Positions 34,986 to 42,529 of a stretch of 64,000 nt of DNA are shown here, piece after piece. Made by a program: the position numbers and the translations under genes. This stretch comes from Leptothoe kymatousa TAU-MAC 1615 (GTDB taxonomy: Bacteria; Cyanobacteriota; Cyanobacteriia; Phormidesmidales; Phormidesmidaceae). How positions within the stretch are numbered: position 1 is the first letter of the stretch; every line of letters begins with the position of its first letter. Below the pieces are notes generated by a model, which did not search any database, was not told the DNA's origin, and saw nothing but the letters and a program-made list of their open reading frames with translations. The stretch spans positions 62,001 to 126,000 of the forward strand of contig NZ_JADOER010000008.1 of NCBI RefSeq assembly GCF_018739865.1, read 5' to 3'.

Positions 34986-36221
34986 TCAAACTGCTGTACT
35001 TAAGGAAGAAGCATTAGAAATTACACTAGATGAATTGTTGAAAATACCCATTTGCGCGTAAACTTCAATCGTTTGCTTGACAATATCTTTGACGTTGAAT
35101 TCACGAATAACTTTTTCTCTGCCCAAACACCCCATCTTTAGTCGAAGTTCACCATCATTTATCAATGTTTCAAGAGCTTCTGCTAAAGATTCAAATTCCT
35201 TTGGAGGAACTAGAAAACCATTAATGCCAACATCAATGACATCACGACAACCAGGAACATCAGTCGCCACCAAAGGTTTACCCATTGCTGATGCTTCTAA
35301 AAGTATTTTGGGTACACCTTCACCGCCATGGGATGGCAGAACAACAATATCGGCTTCAGCAATAACATCCTCAATATTGTCCACATGTCCAAGCCATTCA
35401 ACTATACCCTTGCTTTCCCAATCTGCTATTTTCTCTTGGGAGATAGCTGTTGGATTTCCAGGATAAAGCGCACCAGCTAACTTGAACCTCGCATTGTACC
35501 CTTGCGCTTTGAGCCATTTCGCTGCCTCAATATATTCATATATACCCTTATCACCAACAATTCTAGAAGCTAATAAAACAGTTGATTCTTCAACATTTTC
35601 AGGTGATAGGTTCAATTTAAATCGTTGAGAATCTACACCAGAACTACGAATTAATACAGACTTCTGGGGATCAGCCAAACCCTCTCTCACCAGCAAAGAT
35701 AAATCATCAAAATTCTGGAAAATTACTTTGCTGTTCTTAGTATTTAATGCAATATAGTACATTGGCTTGGTCAAAAATCTAATCAACTTAGCTTTAAGGC
35801 TCTTGTTGATAAAGATATAGCCTAGGCCAGTAATAGCATTGACGGTACTTTTAATTCCGCTTAACTTAGCTGCAAATGTACCGTACAAAACACATTTGAT
35901 TGTGAAATGATGTACGATATCGGGCTTTTCCACTAAATAGATAAGTACTAATCTAAAAATGGTGTATAGCTCCATAAAAGGATTGGTACTTCTCCTTTCC
36001 AAATCTAAGTCAATCCACCAAAAACCTTCAGCTTGAAGTTTTTCTGCATACTTATCCCATGGGGATACAACGACAACTTGAGCCCCGCGTTCCCGTAAAG
36101 CCTGCAACAAAGGAAGTCGAAAATTGTAAAGATACCAACCAGTATTAGCTACCAGTAAAACCTTCTCCTGTATTCTTGTTGAGTTTTGACGCTTGTTTGT
36201 GGTCCGGTTGGATAAAAGCAT
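34986..36221 (-). CDS. Glycosyltransferase family 4 (PglA/WbnK-like)
   Basis: A 411-residue GT4 enzyme. The N-terminus VLLVANTGWYLYNFRLPLLQ with HHFTIKCVLYGTFAAKLSGI and INAITGLGYIF matches the PglA group, which adds the second sugar (often alpha-1,3-GalNAc) to undecaprenyl-diphosphate-linked HexNAc. The donor motif is SHGGEGVPKILLEASAMGKP, and DVPGCRDVI follows. The gene lies 83 bp downstream of the WecA-family initiating transferase, which fits a second-step enzyme. Exact sugar is inferred from the subgroup only. The last 20 residues are serine-rich and variable. Confidence 0.88.
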   Translation of the reverse strand: MLLSNRTTNKRQNSTRIQEKVLLVANTGWYLYNFRLPLLQALRERGAQVVVVSPWDKYAEKLQAEGFWWIDLDLERRSTNPFMELYTIFRLVLIYLVEKPDIVHHFTIKCVLYGTFAAKLSGIKSTVNAITGLGYIFINKSLKAKLIRFLTKPMYYIALNTKNSKVIFQNFDDLSLLVREGLADPQKSVLIRSSGVDSQRFKLNLSPENVEESTVLLASRIVGDKGIYEYIEAAKWLKAQGYNARFKLAGALYPGNPTAISQEKIADWESKGIVEWLGHVDNIEDVIAEADIVVLPSHGGEGVPKILLEASAMGKPLVATDVPGCRDVIDVGINGFLVPPKEFESLAEALETLINDGELRLKMGCLGREKVIREFNVKDIVKQTIEVYAQMGIFNNSSSVISNASSLSTAV

Positions 36222-36304
36222 GTTGTTGCTAAATCAGCTGAACGGCTAAGGAGGCTTCTCCCTTCGATGTGAGAGAAGATTCAAGATTTTCTAAAATATT
36301 GCCT

Positions 36305-37471
36305 TCAATCACTCACAAAAGATTGAGATATTTCTTTCGATTGCCAGGCTTTCCAAAAAATAGACATTGCAACTGGTGTAACCCCAGCAATGATAAGGTT
36401 TCCATAGGGGATTTGAACGATCAAAAATGCCCAACATCCCATCCAAAGAGTTAGGGCATAAATAAATAAAACAGTCCACCTATGGGACAGCCCAACTTTC
36501 AATAATCTATGGTGCAAATGACTCTTGTCTGCCTCAAAAGGAGACTTCCGCCGGATTAGCCGAGAAACAATCACCAGCATCATATCAAAAATTGGCACTG
36601 CCAAAACAATCAATGGAATTGTTACAGCTGTTGCTCCTTTAACTAAACCGGTAATACTAATTGTCGCAAGCATAAAGCCAATAAAGTAAGAGCCACCATC
36701 TCCCATAAATATACAAGCTGGATTAAAGTTGTAAACCAAAAAGCCACACAAACTGCCTACTAAACATATTGCCAATAGTGCAACCGATGGCTCCCCCATA
36801 GATAAACAAATACAGGCAGTAATTAAAGTAGAAATAGCACTTACTCCAGAGGCAAGACCATCTAATCCATCAATCCAGTTGATGGCATTTACCATGCCTG
36901 CAATCCAGACCAAGGTGATGGGTAAACTGAGCCAGCCCAGATGAACAATGCCTACACTGGGCACCGTAATAAAGTCGATGCTGATGCCAAAGCTCCACAC
37001 TACAGTGGCAATGGCAAACTGGCAGATGAGACGAAGCTTTGGAGAGAGAGAATATAAGTCGTCTAGAAATCCTAATAAAAAGTAACCAGCCCCCCCCATT
37101 AACATAACTAGAATTTCTTGGTGATCCTTGGGCAGTAGGTCACTAAAACCACCGACATACCAAAGACCGAGTGCCGCTACCATGGTGCCAACAAAAATGG
37201 CAACACCGCCAAGACGGACCATGGGGATTTCGTGTACTTTGCGATCGCACGGTAAATCCACCCGACCACAATGTATCGCCACCCCACGCACAATGGGCAC
37301 ACTAGCTAACACAACAGAAAACGCACCGGCAAAAGCAAACAAATAATAAGCGTAGTCAGAAATAAATGAGAATGCTGAAGAACCAAGCATTACACCACTG
37401 CCAATAAAAATTAGAAAACAATAAATGTGTTCGATATGGGGCAAATAATAAATTTCTGGTGATGATGCCAA
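36305..37471 (-). CDS. WecA/TagO-family undecaprenyl-phosphate sugar-1-phosphate transferase
   Basis: A 388-residue polytopic enzyme of the MraY/WecA family that starts repeat-unit assembly by transferring HexNAc-1-phosphate, usually GlcNAc-1-P, from UDP-sugar to undecaprenyl phosphate. Motifs: PMVRLGGVAIF, GFLDDLYSLSP (acidic pair), NAINWIDGLDGLASG, FMGDGGSYFIG and HLHHRLLK (the HxHH catalytic loop). The 5' start is uncertain: a TTG at 37471 has AAGG ten bases upstream; the first ATG at 37390 would shorten the protein by 27 residues and remove one hydrophobic stretch. It contains the first HIP1 site after an interval of about 18 kb, so it may belong to the native flank. Confidence 0.92.
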   Translation of the reverse strand: MASSPEIYYLPHIEHIYCFLIFIGSGVMLGSSAFSFISDYAYYLFAFAGAFSVVLASVPIVRGVAIHCGRVDLPCDRKVHEIPMVRLGGVAIFVGTMVAALGLWYVGGFSDLLPKDHQEILVMLMGGAGYFLLGFLDDLYSLSPKLRLICQFAIATVVWSFGISIDFITVPSVGIVHLGWLSLPITLVWIAGMVNAINWIDGLDGLASGVSAISTLITACICLSMGEPSVALLAICLVGSLCGFLVYNFNPACIFMGDGGSYFIGFMLATISITGLVKGATAVTIPLIVLAVPIFDMMLVIVSRLIRRKSPFEADKSHLHHRLLKVGLSHRWTVLFIYALTLWMGCWAFLIVQIPYGNLIIAGVTPVAMSIFWKAWQSKEISQSFVSD

Positions 37472-37851
37472 ACAAAATGACCTTGATATACGTCACCTAA
37501 CTAGACCAGAGCAAAAAGAGGCATCCTTGGCAGCAAAACCCACCAGCAATTTGTTACTCGCTCAAAAAGGCAGATGCATCGACTCGTTCGATAAATCGTC
37601 TGTAGCAGACAACATATCGTTGGGCCAAAGTGTCTAACCAATGCTCAAAAAAGGCAGGCAGACGTAGATTCAGGAACCCTACAACAACGTTCTAATGCGG
37701 GGTTTACGATTCAGGACTTCGCACCTAATAAAGACACAAAAACAAGAAACGCAAACAAATAGGAACTCTCTACTTCACAAAAGGTACCTATAGTTAGAAT
37801 TGTCTCTCTACCAAATAAAAACCATTTCGTAAAGAGACAAATGCACAATCT
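37472..37851. other. Intergenic region between the initiating transferase and a PEP-CTERM gene
   Basis: 380 bp without a recognisable gene, strong hairpin or repeat family. Both flanking genes are on the minus strand, so it should hold the promoter of the WecA-like gene. Confidence 0.35.
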
Positions 37852-38670
37852 CTACATGGCAGACCGCCGCCGCCGCTGACTCCAAGCGGCAAAACCGCCC
37901 GCCACCGCCACACCGATCAACCCCATGGGCTCAGGCACAGAAGGCGCATTACTCGCAATCACCACCTGATAGTTGCCCGTAAACGACAGGGTGCCATCCG
38001 CCGAAGCAACACCCGAAGCCGTCGGCGCCTCGCCAATGCTATACAAAAAGCCAGAATTGCCCTGGTAGTCGTAGGCAACAACCTCACTGGCAAAAAAGTC
38101 TGGCAAACCAGGCAACCCAGATATGCTAGGCAACCCCAGCTGGGTAGTGGCCAGGTCAATCAACAAATTGGGTTCCAGAAACCCAGCCAGGTCAATCTCC
38201 ACAGAGCCATCGCCCAGTTCCGTCACCGACTCAATGTTGGCATCGCTCAGGCGAGCATCCGCATCAACCGTGTCAAATGCAGTCCTCAGGTCGGCTTGGC
38301 CCAACCCAAAGGGGGCCAACAACGGCTGCAGCCCCGCTCCATATATAGACCAAGCATCATTAAACCAGTCGTCGGCCAAGCCCCCGTCCCAGTCGGCCTG
38401 GGTCAAACTCCGCAATGTGAGCTCCCCACCGCCTAGGCCCAGGCTCAAACCACCCTGCAACCCATCCAGGCCGCCATCGGTTTCACCCAGCTCAATGTTG
38501 CCCCGACCGCTGAGCGCATCGGCTGCAGTGCCACCGGGCGTTAATGAACCAGGGGTCGTTTCAGTAAAAATTTCAACGGTGCCTGATGTGGTTTGCGCCA
38601 TCGTCGGTAGTGCCGCAAATGCAACAACCCCCAAAGCAGCCCCAAAACCATATATAAAAGTCTTCACCAT
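37852..38670 (-). CDS. PEP-CTERM sorting-domain protein of unknown function
   Basis: A 272-residue exported protein. The signal peptide ends near ALPTMAQT. The middle is rich in Gly, Asp and Leu with no recognised catalytic domain. The C-terminus is a complete PEP-CTERM tripartite signal: VPEP, a hydrophobic segment (MGLIGVAVAGGFAAW) and a basic SQRRRR tail. Such proteins are cut by an exosortase, anchored or released at the surface, and typically occur with extracellular polysaccharide loci. No exosortase is in this window. It lies between the initiating transferase and the export pairs. It is GC-rich, unlike the neighbouring island. Confidence 0.8.
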   Translation of the reverse strand: MVKTFIYGFGAALGVVAFAALPTMAQTTSGTVEIFTETTPGSLTPGGTAADALSGRGNIELGETDGGLDGLQGGLSLGLGGGELTLRSLTQADWDGGLADDWFNDAWSIYGAGLQPLLAPFGLGQADLRTAFDTVDADARLSDANIESVTELGDGSVEIDLAGFLEPNLLIDLATTQLGLPSISGLPGLPDFFASEVVAYDYQGNSGFLYSIGEAPTASGVASADGTLSFTGNYQVVIASNAPSVPEPMGLIGVAVAGGFAAWSQRRRRSAM

Positions 38671-38762
38671 GCTATCCGAAACAGATTACAGAACAAACGA
38701 ACAAAAATTCAAGGAACAAGTCAGAAGTCCCAGCAGTCCTTTCCTAGGTCTCAACACAGAGT

Positions 38763-39129
38763 GGGATAAACTCAAATCTTGCACCTGGTAATGATCCAAA
38801 GGGGTTACAGGATCCCTAGAAGCTCCAAGTACCCAGCCACTAAGCGAATCTTGTCCCTTTAGTGGACAGCCCTCAGTTAGTTTTGAACCTAACGTGGATT
38901 GCAGCTAGAAGCCCCAAGTACCTACCCATTAAGCGAATCTTGTCCCTTTAGTGGACAGCCCTCGATTAGCGTTAGGTTTTGAACCTAACGTGGATTGCAG
39001 GCTGCAAGCTCCAAGTACCCAGCCACTAAGCGAATCTTGTCCCTCTAGTGGACAACCCTCAGTTAGTTTTGAACCTAACGTGGGTTACAGACTCAAACCT
39101 GGCCTGGTGCAAAATCTCAGATAAACTCC
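38763..39129. mobile_element. Inverted-repeat element, family 4 copy 2 (internally amplified)
   Basis: Ends GGGATAAACTCAAATCTTGC and, reverse-complemented, GGAGTTTATCTGAGATTTTG share the TTGCACC core with copy 1 at 15605. The interior contains three tandem units of 84-96 bp (38820-38903, 38904-38999, 39000-39090), each with AAGCGAATCTTGTCCCT, TAGTGGACA and TTTTGAACCTAACGTGG, where copy 1 has only one. The amplification explains its greater length (367 versus 239 bp). Confidence 0.65.
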
Positions 39130-40126
39130 TTCGAAATTCCGAATTCACATCCCAACCCAAGACCTGTCAAAACCTTCAGAAACGAACAACTCCATTTCAG
39201 ATCATGCTCCGGTGAGCGGACGATCTTGAAACCCACTTCACAAAGGCAACCTTCGCGTAGCGTTTCAGTAAATACACCATCAAGATGATACGGAGACGTC
39301 CATAGATGTCCGGATAAAACCGGACTCCAGCTCAGGACTCAGAACAGCGGGCACACAACTCCATAGCAATTCCTTAGATCCATCATTCTTAGGGCATTCA
39401 GGCACTCCGACTAATCCGTTGCAGTGTTGACGATTTCCGATTTAATCCTAGCCATAGGGCTAGGTTGCATCAAAAAAAACTGCTGATCTTCAAATTAGCT
39501 TCATAGAAAATTGGCGAATAATATCAATTTTCTATGCTAAAGCCGAAAATTTACTAACCTAGCTGTTCGTCTCACCGAACAAAGGGGATCACACACCGCC
39601 ATCGAACTTTTTGGGCCCATAGCACGGTTGCGATACTACACAACGTTATTTACAGAGCTGGTCCATACAGACCCCTAATCCGCAGTTGCACAATGGCCGA
39701 AACCCTCTTTAGCTAAGACGTTCACCCCAGGGCAAAGGTTGAACACCCACGAATAATAGCAGCTGATTTCCCAGCGATATCGTTACATTCAAGTATTTAT
39801 TTGCCGATGGATAAAAGTGAAGCTTCAATGAAGTTTTGGTCAAATACTTGATTTTTTTAGTTTCCTTAGCTACGTACTTAGCCGCACCCTCGACGTTTGG
39901 CTAATGGGCATAAAGCCCTGCCAGCCTTGGTGTTCAAACGATGCCGGCCCTGGGTGAAATTGCACACGCCCACCCCACATAAAGCACAGCGAACATAACT
40001 TCTCAAAACGAGCGGCCTTAATAAAGGCATTTATAAAGGTTTTACATTCCAGTTTTTAGGCCCGTGTAGTACGTAGCCTTCGCCCACCGTTTTCAGGCAC
40101 CCATAAATAACCCGCAACAGGTTAGG
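39130..40126. other. Long non-coding stretch upstream of the first wza gene
   Basis: About 1 kb with no convincing gene on either strand. Small hairpins are visible: CCTAGCCATAGGGCTAGG (39449-39466), GTCCGGATAAAACCGGAC (39309-39326) and GAAAATTG...CAATTTTC (39508-39534). It separates the divergent PEP-CTERM gene from wza and probably includes a long regulatory leader, but no known riboswitch or RNA was recognised. Confidence 0.4.
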
Positions 40127-40164
40127 AATGAGAATTTAACACTGTACCGACTTATCCCCTCCCA
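40127..40164. repeat. Family-5 repeat opening
   Basis: AGGAATGAGAATTTAACACT, then GTACCGACTTATCCCC, matches 21115-21152. Here it leads directly into the 39-bp tandem array, suggesting that the array expanded inside a copy of this dispersed repeat. Confidence 0.5.
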
Positions 40165-40424
40165 GTAGACCCCAGAGCAACCCAACGCCCACACGTAGGT
40201 TGGGTAGACCCCAGAGAAACCCAACGCCCACACGTAGGTCGGGTAGAACCCAGAGAAACCCAACGCCAACACGTAGGTTGGGTAGACCCCAGAGAAACCC
40301 AACGCCAACACGTAGGTTGGGTAGAACCCAGAGAAACCCAACGCCAACACGTAGGTTGGGTAGAACCCAGAGAAACCCAACGCCAACACGTAGGTTGGGT
40401 AGAACCCAGAGAAACCCAACGCCA
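40165..40424. repeat. Tandem array of 39-bp repeats (about 6.7 copies)
   Basis: Units starting at 40165, 40204, 40243, 40282, 40321, 40360 and 40399 (partial) begin GTAGA(A/C)CCCAGAGAAACCC and contain AACGCC(A/C)ACACGTAGG. Units are contiguous with no spacers, so this is not a CRISPR array. Because 39 is divisible by three, several frames stay open across the array and give repetitive pseudo-ORFs such as NPTPTRR on plus and GFSGFYPTYVLAL on minus. I regard these as non-coding. Confidence 0.85.
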
Positions 40425-40705
40425 GTAATTTAGGAGCACTCCTAATTCCTAAATTTCCATCAGCAAAAATTATCCCTATAGCTACCCCGCAGGTTTTTTG
40501 CGTATAGTTGTCCTAACTAATCCAAATTTGTTGTCCGATTTAACCCCACCGACCCCGGTCTTTATCTACCAGGTGATTGCGGTCCACGGAGTTAACCCAC
40601 AGCCCTAGTCCGTTCCCTATCGTTTCGGTTAATCCGCATCTATAGATCCTCCATAGGCCATCCATAGATCCCTAACCACCATGGAAATGTTTAGCATCTA
40701 CTACT

Positions 40706-42169
40706 ATGAACAGTTTTATTTTTCCTGCCAGCAGGTCTGGCCCACCCCTTGGCCTACCCATCGCCCTAGCCATCCTTGCGGCTGCCGCTGAAGCCAGCGC
40801 CCTGCCAGCGCTCCCAGCGCCGCCGCCGCCCGCCATCAGTTCCGCCCAAGCCAGCCTCAACGACGTCTACCTCCTAGGCCCCGGCGATCAACTATCCATC
40901 GATGTGTTCAATGTGCCGGAATACAGTGGCGAGCAGCAGGTGCTCGCCAACGGCACCATTAATTTACCGGCGGTGGGCCAGCTGTCGGTGGTGGGCCTCA
41001 CCCTGCCCCAGGCAGAAAAAGCCATTGGCGAACTCTATCGGGCCAAGGTGCGCTACCCCCGTATTACGCTCAGTGTGCTCACCCCCCGCCCCCTGCGCAT
41101 TGCCATCAGTGGCGAAATCTATCGCCCCGGCGTTTACACCCTGTCGGTGGACGAATTGGGACAGTTTCCCACCCTGGTCAACGCCATCCAACTGGCGGGG
41201 GGCATTACCCAGGTGGCCGACACGCGCCAGGTGCGGGTGCAGCGCAAGGGCATCAACGGTCAACTGCGCGAGGTGGTGAGCGATCTCTCCGCCCTCATCG
41301 GCGAAGGCGATCTGGTGCAAGATATTTCCCTGCGCGATGGCGACTCCATTGCCATTGTCCAGGCCGATGCCATCGACCTTAAGGAGTCTAGCCAAATTGC
41401 GGTGTCCAATTTGGCCACCGACGCGGAAGAGGCCATCAGTGTCTTTGTGGTGGGGGAGGTGTTTCGCCCCGGTACCTATAACTATGCGTCGCGACCCACC
41501 TCCAGCCAGTCGGTGACGGTGGGGGACACCAGCAGCAATACGGTGCAGCAGCCGGGCCGGCTGACGGTGACCCGCGCCCTGCGCCTGGCGGGGGGCATTA
41601 AGCCCCTGGCCGATCTGCGCCAGGTGGAGGTCAAACGCACCACCCGCGCCGGCGATAGCCGCACCATTCAGCTCGATCTGTGGCAGCTGGTGACGGCGGG
41701 GGAAGGCAGCCAGGATATGGTGCTGCAGGCGGGGGATACCATTGTGGTGCCCACCGCCGACGAGGCCACCCCGGAACAGGTGGGCCTGCTGACGGCAACA
41801 AACCTGTCGCCGGATACAATCGCGGTCAACGTGGTGGGCGAAGTGGAACGCCCGGGGGCGGTGGCGGTGGCGGCCAATACTACCCTAAACCAGGCGGTGC
41901 TAGCGGCGGGGGGCCTCAACCGTCGCGCCCAGCAACAGGTGGAGCTAATTCGCCTCAACCCCAATGGCACCGTCACCCAGCGCACCATTGATGTGGACCT
42001 GTCCCAGGGGCTCAACCCCGACGGCAACCCGATTATGCAACACAATGACATTGTGGTCGTAGACCCATCCACCACCGCCCGCCTATCCGATGGTCTCAAT
42101 ACCCTGTTGGGGCCATTCCTAGAGATTTTGCCAGTTAACTTTAATGGCTGGAACGGCCTTGACCTTTAG
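40706..42169 (+). CDS. Polysaccharide export protein, Wza-like with SLBB domains (copy 1)
   Basis: A 487-residue exported protein. After a signal peptide (about 1-33) and a Pro/Ala linker, residues 53-130 form the Poly_export domain (YLLGPGDQLSIDVFNVPEYS, LPAVGQLSVVGLTL, ISGEIYRPGVYTL). Three SLBB units follow (near 135-195, 245-345, 370-460), each with a VxGEVxRPGxY or LAGGI core. It would form the outer-membrane/periplasmic channel of a Wzx/Wzy export system. It lacks the N-terminal lipobox cysteine of E. coli Wza. The C-terminal LGPFLEILPV may be the amphipathic outer-membrane helix. Wzc copy 1 follows. A paralogue lies 4.9 kb downstream. Confidence 0.92.
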   Translation: MNSFIFPASRSGPPLGLPIALAILAAAAEASALPALPAPPPPAISSAQASLNDVYLLGPGDQLSIDVFNVPEYSGEQQVLANGTINLPAVGQLSVVGLTLPQAEKAIGELYRAKVRYPRITLSVLTPRPLRIAISGEIYRPGVYTLSVDELGQFPTLVNAIQLAGGITQVADTRQVRVQRKGINGQLREVVSDLSALIGEGDLVQDISLRDGDSIAIVQADAIDLKESSQIAVSNLATDAEEAISVFVVGEVFRPGTYNYASRPTSSQSVTVGDTSSNTVQQPGRLTVTRALRLAGGIKPLADLRQVEVKRTTRAGDSRTIQLDLWQLVTAGEGSQDMVLQAGDTIVVPTADEATPEQVGLLTATNLSPDTIAVNVVGEVERPGAVAVAANTTLNQAVLAAGGLNRRAQQQVELIRLNPNGTVTQRTIDVDLSQGLNPDGNPIMQHNDIVVVDPSTTARLSDGLNTLLGPFLEILPVNFNGWNGLDL

Positions 42170-42183
42170 GGCCTAGGTATCTG

Positions 42184-42336
42184 GGTTCCCCTTGCCACGG
42201 CTACGGTGTACATACAAGTCATCGTAAAATCGCCTAGGCTTCTGAAAGCCCCCTAAATTCCCCAAATGGGGGCCAATGCAGGATTTTGAGCTTTAGTCCG
42301 AGATGTGTATATACGGCAGCCTTGCCAAGGGGAACC
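42184..42336 (-). mobile_element. MITE, family 2 copy c (complete, reversed)
   Basis: A 153-bp element with terminal inverted repeats: left GGTTCCCCTTGCCACGGCTA, right (reverse complement) GGTTCCCCTTGGCAAGGCTG; both continue into GTGTACATA / GTATATACAC. The interior GCAGGATTTTGAGCTTTAGT is the family sequence in the opposite orientation to copies a, b and d. It lies between wza copy 1 and wzc copy 1. No transposase encoded. Confidence 0.7.
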
Positions 42337-42410
42337 GTCAGGGAGGGGGCTGGAACCCTTGCGCAAATGATCGAACACACCTCCGTTGGTGCCCCTTACC
42401 AAGGGGCACC
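42327..42410. repeat. Small palindromic element (AAGGGGAACC ends), copy 2
   Basis: AAGGGGAACCGTCAGGGAGG on the left and ACACCTCCGTTGGTGCCCCT on the right are inverted repeats; the GATCGAACACACCTCCG part also matches the unit at 17265. It overlaps the right end of the family-2 MITE by ten bases, as in the copy next to ahcY. Confidence 0.55.
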
Positions 42411-42529
42411 GCTGCTGGCCATATTCCATGCCAATAGTCTTCCAGTTGGCCATAGACCTTCGCCTTTGTAAGAGCAGAAGACCACACACCACCCGCACCA
42501 ACAATACTGTTTAAGAGATCGCAAAATCT

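Noticed and set aside
40165..40424. CRISPR array
   Set aside because: The 39-bp units are contiguous, without unique spacers, and no cas gene is near.
40093..40439. Repetitive open frames on both strands over the tandem array
   Set aside because: They exist only because the unit length is divisible by three; no ribosome-binding site, no homology, and several frames are open at once.
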